Shown here: one piece after another, positions 1 to 6,811 of the stretch
Position numbering within the stretch: position 1 is the first letter of the stretch
How the letters are laid out: each line of letters opens with the position of its first letter
NCBI GenBank assembly: GCA_026992695.1
Contig: JALWYP010000173.1
Span: 1 to 6,865, forward strand
Source of the DNA: Flavobacteriaceae bacterium
GTDB taxonomy: Bacteria > Bacteroidota > Bacteroidia > Flavobacteriales > Flavobacteriaceae
Length of the DNA: 6,865 bases
Direction: 5' to 3'
Translations under genes and position numbers: made by a program
The notes under the pieces: model-generated
What the model was told of the DNA's origin: nothing
Seen by the model: the letters and a program-made list of their open reading frames with translations, nothing else
The model's database searches: none

Positions 1-769
1 CTATTAATTTTTCCCATTTTTGATTGCCAAACAAATCATAAACAAAGATAGAAGAATTACTTCCTATAATAATTCTATCACCATCTAACCAAGCATAATC
101 TTCTACGCCAATAGGTAGTTCGCAAACAAAAAAACTTTCTCCGGTTTTCATATCAATGATATAAAGGTCGTGATTATCATCTTCATTAATAACGGTATAA
201 CTACAATTATTAGAATGCGGGACATTACTAATAGACCTACCAATTTTATTGGTTATCGTGTCGTTTGTTTTATGTGAAATGGAAGAAATCACTAAGTCTA
301 AATCATTACCGTCTAACACAGCCGAAACAATGGTATCTTTATTAAAAAAAGTATAATAGGCAACTTGTAAATTATTCAGTAATACAGTAGAAGCTCCCGA
401 ACGTTCATCGTATTTGTACAATCGTTGTAATCCTGAAGTATCTAATCGTACTGCTGCAATATCAAAACTACCGGGAATACGTTGAGGTGAATATTCTCCT
501 CCCAATGTTGGTTTGTTTACACGAGTATTTGTTTTACCTTGAAATGCATATTGATAAATATCGGTTTGATTGTTATTGGTTCGTGCATAAAGAATAAAAT
601 CATCAAAATCAAATGAAGGTTGATTGTCGTACCCGGAATTATTAGAGATATTTGTAAAATTAGAAATTTCGAAGCCTTCGGGATTAAAATTATAATCAAA
701 TACAAATACTTCGGTATTCGATTGTGAAAAGCCAAAAAAAGGAATTAATAAAAACAGTAATTTGTTCAT
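1..769 (-). CDS. Secreted beta-propeller-like (TolB/PD40-type) protein, N-terminal part
   Basis: An open frame of 256 codons with no stop runs off the left edge, so the C-terminus is missing. Residues 1-16 (MNKLLFLLIPFFGFSQ) are a typical flavobacterial Sec signal peptide, with cleavage likely near Ser15-Gln16, so the product is probably periplasmic or exported. No lipobox cysteine is seen. The mature part has blade-like strands of the PD40/TolB kind: NQPSFDFDDFILYA near residues 49-62, LQRLYKYDERSGAS near 114-127, DLYIIDMKTGES near 201-212, and EDYAWLDGDRIIIGS near 223-237. Regularly spaced Asp-rich turns and aromatic strands fit a beta-propeller. The molecular role is unknown and no enzymatic motif is visible. 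ATG at 769 is preferred because it opens directly into the signal peptide. An in-frame ATG at 802 would add 11 residues (MYFYRLLSLLA) but would start almost inside the terminator. The gene lies past the fad terminator and is probably a separate transcription unit. The reading frame is solid; the fold is a family-level guess. Confidence 0.82.
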   Translation of the reverse strand, partial: MNKLLFLLIPFFGFSQSNTEVFVFDYNFNPEGFEISNFTNISNNSGYDNQPSFDFDDFILYARTNNNQTDIYQYAFQGKTNTRVNKPTLGGEYSPQRIPGSFDIAAVRLDTSGLQRLYKYDERSGASTVLLNNLQVAYYTFFNKDTIVSAVLDGNDLDLVISSISHKTNDTITNKIGRSISNVPHSNNCSYTVINEDDNHDLYIIDMKTGESFFVCELPIGVEDYAWLDGDRIIIGSNSSIFVYDLFGNQKWEKLI

Positions 770-791
770 AGCTAAAAGTGATAATAGTCTA

Positions 792-799
792 TAAAAGTA
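792..799 (-). promoter_or_regulatory. Candidate Bacteroidota -7 box for the propeller-like gene
   Basis: On the minus strand this reads TACTTTTA, seven of eight matches to the Bacteroidota -7 consensus TAnnTTTG. It lies 22 bases upstream of the ATG at 769 and just after the fad terminator, where a new promoter would be expected. No convincing -33 TTG is present; that position falls in the terminator T-run. In such AT-rich DNA a chance match is quite possible. Confidence 0.25.
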
Positions 800-815
800 C
801 ATAAATTATTTAATT

Positions 816-847
816 AAAAAACCGCTTCAATTAGTTGAAACGGTTTT
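816..847 (-). terminator. Intrinsic terminator of the fad operon
   Basis: Read on the minus strand, a 13-bp stem has arms at 847-835 and 830-818, a 4-base loop (CTAA), and a run of six T at 821-816 that overlaps the end of the stem. All 13 positions pair in minus-strand RNA if one U-G wobble is allowed. On the plus strand the same position is a C-A mismatch, so the structure fits minus-strand transcription better. It lies 38 bases past the fadE stop and before the next gene, so it should end the fad transcript. Confidence 0.85.
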
Positions 848-864
848 AACTTTAAGTGTATAGT

Positions 865-878
865 CTCGACAAATCGAG
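865..878 (-). other. Small stem-loop after the fadE stop
   Basis: CTCGA and TCGAG arms (5 bp, perfect) enclose a 4-base loop, 7 bases past the fadE stop codon and about 18 bases before the main terminator. It has no T-run of its own, so it is not a terminator. It could be a minor 3'-UTR hairpin or chance. Confidence 0.3.
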
Positions 879-884
879 TAATCT

Positions 885-2687
885 TTAAAACGGGTATTTG
901 TTTTCTTTAGATACCTTTTCGGCAATTTGGTTGCGTAAAGCAACAACATTTGGCATGTTTTGGTATTTAGTAAAACGTTTAAGTCCCATTAGCATCATTT
1001 TTTGTTCGTCGCCTTCGGCAAAAGAAACAATTGCCTCTTTGGCTTTTTTACTTATAATATCAACGGCATTATACAAATATAATTGTGCCATAGCTATTTG
1101 TGTTTTTTGATTTTCTTCTCCAAATCGTTTTGCATTCTTCTGTGTTCTAAGCAGGGTGCTTTCAGCTAAGTAAATTTCGATAAGAATATCGGCAGCAGCC
1201 ATTAAAATTTGTTGGTGGTGTTCTAATTCGGTTCCAAATTTTTGTACTGCACTTCCGGCAACCATTAAGAATACTTTTTTAAGTTTGATTACCATATCTA
1301 CTTCTTCAGAGAGCGTTTGGCTGTAATCGGGCATATCAAATGAAGGAATTCCGGTAAGTTCGTCAGCAACAGCCATAGCGGGTTTAAGTAAATCTACGTG
1401 ACCTTTCATCGCTTTTTTTACTAACATTCCTACAGCGAGCATTCGGTTAATTTCGTTTGTACCTTCATAAATTCTGGCAATACGAGCATCCCGCCAAGCC
1501 GATTCCATAGGTGCTTCTGCACTAAAGCCCATTCCGCCGTAAATTTGAATACCTTCATCGGTGCAATTTTGCACATCTTCCGATACGGCTACTTTAAGGA
1601 TAGAACATTCTATAGCAAATTCTTCTACTCCTTTTAATTCGGCTTCCTGATGTGTGTTCCCTTCTGTTTCACGAATTTTTATGCGTTTTTCGATATCTGC
1701 CGAGGCTCTATACACAGCACTTTCGTCTGCATATAAACTGGTTGCCATTTCGGCAATTTTAGCTTTAATAGCACCAAACTTTGCAATGGGAGTTTTAAAT
1801 TGTATGCGTTCGTTTGCATAGTTTACAGCTTCGGAGATAACTCTACGTTGTGCATCTAAGCACGCTGCGGCAAGTTTAATTCTTCCAATATTTAACGCGT
1901 TCATGGCAATTTTAAATCCGTTACCTCTTTCAGAAAGCATATTTTCTACCGGCACTTTTGTGTTGTTAAAAAATACTTGTCGGGTAGAGGAGGAATGAAT
2001 ACCCAGTTTATGTTCTTCTTCTCCCAGGGTAATTCCGTTATCAGGGTCGTTTTCTACAATAAATCCGGTAATGTATTTATCGTCTTCAATTCTGGCAAAA
2101 ACGATAAATAAATTGGCAAATCCGGCATTGGATATCCACATTTTTTGTCCGTTAATAATGTAGTGTTTTCCGTCCTCGCTTAATTCGGCTTTGGTCTTTC
2201 CACTATTGGCATCGCTACCGGCTCCGGGCTCGGTTAGGCAGTAAGCTCCCATCCATTCGCCTGTGGCAAGTTTTGGTACGTATTTTTTCTTTTGTTCCTC
2301 GGTTCCGTAGAGAACGATAGGCATTGTGCCAATTCCGGTATGGGCGCCAAAAGCCGTACTAAACGATCCGCTTGTTCCTGAAATATAGTCGCATACCAAT
2401 ACGGTAGAAACAAATCCCATACCGAGACCTCCGTAGGCTTCAGGTACTGCAACCCCTAGTAATCCCAGTTCTCCGGTTTTTTTCATTATTTCTAATGTAA
2501 AATCGTAATCGTGTTTTTCAAATCTTGGTTTTTGAGGCCAAATTTCACGATCGACAAATTCAATTACCGAATCGCGCATCATTTTTTGTTCTTCCGAAAA
2601 ATCTTCGGGAGTAAATACGTCTTCCGGAGCGGTTTGTTTTACGGTAAACTGCCCGCCTCGTAGTATATTCTTTTCCTCGTTACTCAT
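885..2687 (-). CDS. fadE: Acyl-CoA dehydrogenase, FadE (VLCAD/YusJ-like)
   Basis: This 600-residue flavoenzyme catalyses the first step of beta-oxidation, acyl-CoA to trans-2-enoyl-CoA, with FAD. In this family electrons normally pass to electron-transfer flavoprotein. An N-terminal helical domain (about 30-145) is followed by the beta domain with the first family signature CLTEPGAGSDANS (150-162) and the FAD-contacting WIS motif (184-186). The C-terminal helical domain holds the second signature beginning QIYGGMGF (381-388) and the catalytic base Glu408 in IYEGTNEI. A further helical extension (about 430-600) makes it longer than 380-residue short/medium-chain enzymes and like VLCAD, ACAD9 and B. 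subtilis FadE, which suggests long-chain substrates (inference). No membrane segment is seen, so it is cytoplasmic. The start is fixed by an in-frame TAA at 2700-2702, five codons upstream. It lies 55 bases after fadA and is last in the operon, followed by a terminator. Confidence 0.96.
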   Translation of the reverse strand: MSNEEKNILRGGQFTVKQTAPEDVFTPEDFSEEQKMMRDSVIEFVDREIWPQKPRFEKHDYDFTLEIMKKTGELGLLGVAVPEAYGGLGMGFVSTVLVCDYISGTSGSFSTAFGAHTGIGTMPIVLYGTEEQKKKYVPKLATGEWMGAYCLTEPGAGSDANSGKTKAELSEDGKHYIINGQKMWISNAGFANLFIVFARIEDDKYITGFIVENDPDNGITLGEEEHKLGIHSSSTRQVFFNNTKVPVENMLSERGNGFKIAMNALNIGRIKLAAACLDAQRRVISEAVNYANERIQFKTPIAKFGAIKAKIAEMATSLYADESAVYRASADIEKRIKIRETEGNTHQEAELKGVEEFAIECSILKVAVSEDVQNCTDEGIQIYGGMGFSAEAPMESAWRDARIARIYEGTNEINRMLAVGMLVKKAMKGHVDLLKPAMAVADELTGIPSFDMPDYSQTLSEEVDMVIKLKKVFLMVAGSAVQKFGTELEHHQQILMAAADILIEIYLAESTLLRTQKNAKRFGEENQKTQIAMAQLYLYNAVDIISKKAKEAIVSFAEGDEQKMMLMGLKRFTKYQNMPNVVALRNQIAEKVSKENKYPF

Positions 2688-2742
2688 AATGTTTATTTTT
2701 TAATTCTACTTGTTTCCTTTTTTAAATTTTGCAATAATTTGG

Positions 2743-3933
2743 TTATCCTAAAAATTCGTATACTCCGGCAGCACCTTGTCCTGTACCTACACACATGGTT
2801 ACCAATCCGTATTTTCCTTTCATATCTCGTTTTCGCATTTCGTCAAAAAGTTGTGTAGAAAGTTTTGCTCCGGTGCAACCTAATGGGTGTCCTAGTGCTA
2901 TGGCACCTCCGTTTACGTTTACGATGTCGGGGTTAAGCCCCAATTCTCTTATTACGGCTAAAGATTGTGAAGCAAATGCTTCGTTGAGTTCGATTAAATC
3001 AATATCACTTTGTTTTAATCCGGCTTGTTTTAGTGCTTTGGGAATGGCTTTTACCGGACCTATTCCCATAATTCTGGGTGGTACTCCTGCTGCTGCAAAG
3101 TTTACCATTCTGGCAACCGGTTCTAAGTTAAGTTGTTTTACCATTTCTTCATTCATAATAAGTACAAACGAAGCACCATCGCTCATTTGTGAAGAGTTAC
3201 CTGCTGTTACACTTCCTCCTGCTGCAAAAACAGGACGGAGTTTTGCAAGGGCTTCCAGAGATGTGCCTTTTCGGGGTCCCTCATCTTTGGTAACGGTATA
3301 GTTTTTGGTTTCTTTTTTACCAGCTTCATTTACAAAAGTATGTTCTACAGTTATAGGAACTATTTGGTCTTGAAAGCGGTCTTCAGCTTGTGCTTTAAGT
3401 GCTTTCATATGGCTGTTGTAAGCAAATTCATCTTGGTCTTCTCTTGAAACGTTGTATTCATTTGCTACTGCTTCGGCGGTTAGTCCCATTCCCCAGTAAT
3501 AATCTTCGTGCCCTTTTTTAGCCAGTTTATAATCGGGTGTGGGTTTGTAACCTCCCATTGGGATATAGCTCATACTTTCGGCACCTCCGGCAATAATGCA
3601 ATTTGCCATACCACTTTGAATTTTTGCGGTTGCCATAGCAATGGTTTCTAATCCGGAAGCGCAATAACGATTTACGGTTACTCCCGGTACGTCTTCAATT
3701 TCTAGCCCCATAAGCGATACAAGGCGAGCCATATTTAGTCCTTGTTCGGCTTCGGGCATAGCACAACCTACCATCACGTCGTCTATTTGCTTTTTATCGA
3801 GTTCGGGTACTTTGCCTAACAAATAGTTAATAGTTTCTGCTGCCATTTCGTCCGGGCGTTTAAAACGGAATAGACCTCGCGGAGCTTTTCCTACTGCTGT
3901 TCGATATGCTTTTACGATATATGCTGTTTTCAT
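2743..3933 (-). CDS. fadA: Acetyl-CoA C-acyltransferase (3-ketoacyl-CoA thiolase), FadA
   Basis: This 396-residue thiolase carries out the last step of beta-oxidation: 3-ketoacyl-CoA plus CoA gives acetyl-CoA and a shortened acyl-CoA. Length is normal for the family. The nucleophile Cys91 is in NRYCASGL, the NEAFA motif is at 317-321, His349 is in GGAIALGHPLG, and the second catalytic cysteine, Cys381, is in CVGTGQG. The last motif has Thr384 where many thiolases have Gly (CxGGGQG); I read this as family variation, not damage. N- and C-terminal thiolase halves split near residue 270. A biosynthetic acetoacetyl-CoA thiolase is the main alternative, but the position between fadN and fadE argues for degradation. 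It presumably works with FadN on 3-ketoacyl-CoA. The start is fixed by an in-frame TAA at 3946-3948, four codons upstream. The leader is A/T-rich with no Shine-Dalgarno motif. Confidence 0.96.
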   Translation of the reverse strand: MKTAYIVKAYRTAVGKAPRGLFRFKRPDEMAAETINYLLGKVPELDKKQIDDVMVGCAMPEAEQGLNMARLVSLMGLEIEDVPGVTVNRYCASGLETIAMATAKIQSGMANCIIAGGAESMSYIPMGGYKPTPDYKLAKKGHEDYYWGMGLTAEAVANEYNVSREDQDEFAYNSHMKALKAQAEDRFQDQIVPITVEHTFVNEAGKKETKNYTVTKDEGPRKGTSLEALAKLRPVFAAGGSVTAGNSSQMSDGASFVLIMNEEMVKQLNLEPVARMVNFAAAGVPPRIMGIGPVKAIPKALKQAGLKQSDIDLIELNEAFASQSLAVIRELGLNPDIVNVNGGAIALGHPLGCTGAKLSTQLFDEMRKRDMKGKYGLVTMCVGTGQGAAGVYEFLG

Positions 3934-3952
3934 GGTTTTATTTTTTTAAAAG

Positions 3953-3998
3953 AGTATTAAGTGTTTTTTGTACAAAGTAATAAGTGAAAGTATTAAGT
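3953..3998. repeat. Three short repeats bordering the four-helix-bundle gene, 3' side
   Basis: AGTATTAAGT occurs at 3953-3962 and again at 3989-3998, with a one-base variant AGTAATAAGT at 3976-3985. The last copy contains the stop codon (3993-3995) of the four-helix-bundle gene. The motif is a near-inverted copy (9 of 10) of ACTTAATTCT at 4385-4394 on the other side of that gene. The sequence is AT-rich, so any single copy could be chance; the clustering at the gene boundary is what makes it notable. Confidence 0.55.
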
Positions 3999-4361
3999 TT
4001 TGTTTTTATTATTAGTTAATGATTTTTGTAGTGAATAATTCATATTACATACTTCCGATATTTGATTTATAATAGGTATTGTTTCTTCTTCTGAAGAAAG
4101 ATTTAATCTTTTTGATAAATATATTTGTGTAAGTAACTCGAATGAAGAACCGTTAGCAATACTTAAGAAATATATAAATTCCTTATTTGAATTTCTACCG
4201 GCACCTTCGGCAATGTTTGAGGCAATAGAAACAGCACTTCGTCTTATTTGGTTTGTTAAACCGTATTTTTCTTCCTTAGGAAAAGAAGAAGATAACTTAT
4301 AGACACCTTCTGTAATGCCCATTGCTTTTTGCCAAATTTTTAACTCTTCAAATCTATGCAT
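3993..4361 (-). CDS. Four-helix-bundle protein of the S23 / 23S rRNA-IVP family
   Basis: This 122-residue protein is all-helical in appearance, with the hallmarks of the S23 (TIGR02436-type) family: an N-terminal FEELKIWQKAM (4-14), the core LTNQIRRSAVSIASNIAEGAG (35-55, Arg40-Arg41 and NIAEG at 49-53), and the third-helix segment EFIYFLSIANGS (61-72). Relatives are encoded in intervening sequences of 23S rRNA, act as Avd in diversity-generating retroelements, or stand alone, which is common in Bacteroidota and of unknown function. No rRNA, reverse transcriptase or variable repeat is visible here, so this is the stand-alone kind. The segment after SSFE reads LLTQIYLSKRLN, where relatives often have LETQL. 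The Lys/Asn-rich tail ends inside a flanking repeat. The gene sits 38 bases after fadN and 59 before fadA, has about 28% GC, and looks inserted into the operon. An in-frame TGA at 4374-4376 fixes the start. No role in beta-oxidation is implied. Confidence 0.93.
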   Translation of the reverse strand: MHRFEELKIWQKAMGITEGVYKLSSSFPKEEKYGLTNQIRRSAVSIASNIAEGAGRNSNKEFIYFLSIANGSSFELLTQIYLSKRLNLSSEEETIPIINQISEVCNMNYSLQKSLTNNKNKT

Positions 4362-4364
4362 ATT

Positions 4365-4396
4365 CTTAATTCTTCATGCGTTGTACTTAATTCTTC
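4365..4396. repeat. Exact 11-base direct repeat bordering the four-helix-bundle gene, 5' side
   Basis: CTTAATTCTTC occurs exactly twice, at 4365-4375 and 4386-4396, with a 10-base spacer. It fills nearly all the space between the fadN stop codon (4400-4402) and the start of the four-helix-bundle gene (4361). On the minus strand it reads GAAGAATTAAG. ACTTAATTCT at 4385-4394 is the near-inverted partner of the AGTATTAAGT copies on the far side of the gene. Confidence 0.6.
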
Positions 4397-4399
4397 TTT

Positions 4400-6808
4400 T
4401 TAATTTCTTAGCGGTTTCCCCTTTTTTAACATATTTTCTATTCGTTCTAGGGTTTTTCTTTCTGTTGTAAGGCTTAAAAAGGCTTCACGTTCTAAATCGA
4501 GTAAATACTGTTCGGAAACATAAGAAGGTTCAGAGAGGTCTCCTCCTGCCATTACATAAGCCAGTTTATTTGCTATTTTTTTATCGTACTCTGAGATGTA
4601 ATGTGCTTCTTCCATCGAGTCGGTTCCTACTAAAAACATTCCTAGAGCTTGTTTACCTAAAACGTAAACATCTTTTCTGGGGATAGGTTTGGTGTATCCT
4701 TGATCTGCCATTTGTCTTGCAATTGCTTTTGCAGTTGCCAGTTGGCGGTCTTTATTTACAACAACGATATCTTTTCCTTTTTTTAAGATGTCTAAATCGT
4801 AAGCTTCGTATGCAGAAGTGGATACTTTTGCCATACCTATGGTTAGGAAATAATCTTGCAAAACATTTAATTTTACATCGTTTTTATGGAAACGGTCTCC
4901 GGCACGCAACGCCATTTCTTTAGATCCGCCACCTCCGGGGATAACTCCAACACCAAACTCAACAAGACCTATATAACTTTCGGCTGCGGCTACCACTCGG
5001 TCTGCGTGCAATGTCATTTCGCAACCACCACCGAGTGTCATTCCGTGTGGAGCAACTACTGTTGGAATAGAGGAATATCGCAAACGCATTACGGTATCTT
5101 GAAAATATTTAATTGCCATATTTAGTTCGTCGTATTCTTGCTCTACTGCCATCATAAAAATCATTCCGATATTGGCTCCTACAGAGAAGTTTGCTCCTTG
5201 ATTACCTATTACCAATCCGTCAAAATCTTTTTCGGCAATATCGATGGCTTTGTTTAATGCAGTGAGAACATCACCGCCAATGGAGTTCATTTTGCTTCTA
5301 AATTCCACGTTAAGAATTCCATCGCCTAAATCTTCAATTACGGCTCCGCTATTTTTATATACTTCGTTGGTTTTTCTAATATTATCCAGAATAATAAAGG
5401 CATCTTGTCCGGGTATTTTTATGTGTTTCTTTTGCGGAATATCATAGTAATACGTAGCACCTTCTTTTACAGTATAAAAAGAATTTATTCCCGAGTCTAT
5501 CATATCTTGCACCCAAGGAGCAGGTTCTTTACCCAGGTCTTTAATTAATTGAATTCCTTTTTCCACACCAATGGCATCCCAGATTTGAAACGGACCATGT
5601 TCCCAACCAAAACCAGCTTTCATTGCGTCATCGATTTTGTAGAGTTCATCGGTGATTTCGGGAATTCGTTTAGAGGAATAGGCAAACATTGCTGCAAAGT
5701 TTTTTCGGTAAAATTCGCCTGCCTTGTCTTTTCCTTTGATTAAAACTTTAAACCTGTCGATAACATTATCTATGGGTTTGGTAAGTTCCAACGTTGCAAA
5801 AGAAGCTCTTTTTTTACTGCGGTATTCTAACGTATTGAGGTCTAAAGCGAGTATCTCACTTTTACCATCGTTGTTTTTTACTTTTTTGTAAAATCCTTGT
5901 CCGGTTTTACTTCCCAACCAATTATTATCCATCATTTTTTGAATAAAATCGGGGATTTTAAAAATGTTGTGTTCTTCGTCATCGGGGCAGTTGTCGTATA
6001 TTCCTTTGGCTACGTGAACAAGTGTATCGAGCCCTACCACATCTACGGTTCTAAAAGTTGCCGATTTAGGGCGACCAATAACGGGTCCTGTTAGTTTATC
6101 TACTTCTTCAACAGTAAGCCCCATTTCTTTTACCAAATAAAAGAGGCTTTGAATACCGTAAATCCCAATTCTGTTACCTATAAAAGCGGGTGTGTCTTTG
6201 GCTATTACCGAAGTTTTTCCAAGAAATTTTTCGCCATAGTTATTTAAAAACGATAGTATTTCTGGCGATGTTTTGGGTCCGGGAATTATTTCAAAGAGTT
6301 TTAGATAGCGTGGCGGGTTAAAAAAGTGAGTGCCACAGAAGTGTTTTTGAAAATCGTCACTTCTTCCTTCGCTCATAAATTTAATGGGTATTCCGGATGT
6401 GTTACTGGTAATGAGCGTTCCGGGTTTTCGGTATTTTTCAAGTTGATCGAAAACAATTTTTTTAATATCCAGACGCTCAACCACTACTTCTAGAATCCAA
6501 TCGGCTTCGGCTACTTTTGCAATGTCATCTTCGGTATTTCCGGTAGTTATTCGGCTTGCAAATTTTTTATGGTATAAGGGAGCCGGTTTTGATTTTATAG
6601 CGTTTGCAAGATGGTTGTTTACCAATCGGTTTCTTACCTGTTTGTCTTGTAAGGTAAGTCCTTTGGCTATTTCTTTTTCGGTGAGTTCACGAGGAACAAT
6701 GTCTAGTAATAATACTTCCACACCAATGTTTGCAAAATGACAAGCAATACCGCTTCCCATTATTCCGGAGCCAATAACGGCTACTTTATTTATTCTTCGT
6801 TTAGACAT
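4400..6808 (-). CDS. fadN: 3-hydroxyacyl-CoA dehydrogenase / enoyl-CoA hydratase, FadN-type
   Basis: This 802-residue bifunctional enzyme hydrates trans-2-enoyl-CoA and oxidises the resulting 3-hydroxyacyl-CoA with NAD+. The dehydrogenase comes first: Rossmann loop GSGIMG (13-18), Asp36 at the end of strand two, and the active-site set Ser138 (SNTSG), His161 (HFFNPP), Glu173 and Asn212 (GNRI). A 3HCDH C-terminal domain follows to about 308, and a second, partial copy lies near 370-425. The hydratase domain is at about 490-680: oxyanion-loop segment FSVGANI (541-547), Glu597 in GGGCE and Glu617 in GLVEFGVG, the two catalytic glutamates at the usual spacing of 20. This order is the reverse of E. 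coli FadB and the same as B. subtilis FadN, which it also resembles in length and in its KGKPLRN C-terminus. No membrane segment is seen. An in-frame TAA at 6812-6814 fixes the start. It is the first fad gene visible. Confidence 0.96.
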   Translation of the reverse strand: MSKRRINKVAVIGSGIMGSGIACHFANIGVEVLLLDIVPRELTEKEIAKGLTLQDKQVRNRLVNNHLANAIKSKPAPLYHKKFASRITTGNTEDDIAKVAEADWILEVVVERLDIKKIVFDQLEKYRKPGTLITSNTSGIPIKFMSEGRSDDFQKHFCGTHFFNPPRYLKLFEIIPGPKTSPEILSFLNNYGEKFLGKTSVIAKDTPAFIGNRIGIYGIQSLFYLVKEMGLTVEEVDKLTGPVIGRPKSATFRTVDVVGLDTLVHVAKGIYDNCPDDEEHNIFKIPDFIQKMMDNNWLGSKTGQGFYKKVKNNDGKSEILALDLNTLEYRSKKRASFATLELTKPIDNVIDRFKVLIKGKDKAGEFYRKNFAAMFAYSSKRIPEITDELYKIDDAMKAGFGWEHGPFQIWDAIGVEKGIQLIKDLGKEPAPWVQDMIDSGINSFYTVKEGATYYYDIPQKKHIKIPGQDAFIILDNIRKTNEVYKNSGAVIEDLGDGILNVEFRSKMNSIGGDVLTALNKAIDIAEKDFDGLVIGNQGANFSVGANIGMIFMMAVEQEYDELNMAIKYFQDTVMRLRYSSIPTVVAPHGMTLGGGCEMTLHADRVVAAAESYIGLVEFGVGVIPGGGGSKEMALRAGDRFHKNDVKLNVLQDYFLTIGMAKVSTSAYEAYDLDILKKGKDIVVVNKDRQLATAKAIARQMADQGYTKPIPRKDVYVLGKQALGMFLVGTDSMEEAHYISEYDKKIANKLAYVMAGGDLSEPSYVSEQYLLDLEREAFLSLTTERKTLERIENMLKKGKPLRN

Positions 6809-6811
6809 GAT

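Noticed and set aside
517..735. 72-codon minus-strand frame rich in Ile and Leu that looks like a membrane peptide
   Set aside because: It overlaps the propeller-like gene in another frame. The hydrophobic look comes from reading AT-rich codons out of frame.
2234..2452. 72-codon minus-strand frame inside fadE
   Set aside because: It is out of frame with fadE across its conserved first signature, so it is a shadow.
2795..3301. 168-codon open frame on the plus strand
   Set aside because: It lies wholly antisense within fadA, whose catalytic motifs are intact. The translation has no recognisable family or signal and reflects the codon bias of fadA.
3973..3980. TTACTTTG on the minus strand as a -7 box for an internal fadA promoter
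   Set aside because: It misses the conserved A of TAnnTTTG, lacks a -33 TTG, and sits within the border repeats, which explain it better.
3993..4361. Diversity-generating retroelement accessory gene (Avd)
   Set aside because: The protein family fits, but there is no reverse transcriptase, template repeat or variable repeat in the window.
4367..4378. Three-codon frame ATG AAG AAT TAA before the four-helix-bundle gene, as a leader peptide
   Set aside because: It is created by the GAAGAATTAAG repeat following an ATG and has no regulatory hairpin near it.
4717..6740. Several plus-strand frames of 64-79 codons opposite fadN
   Set aside because: All are antisense to conserved dehydrogenase and hydratase domains, and none has a leader or family resemblance.
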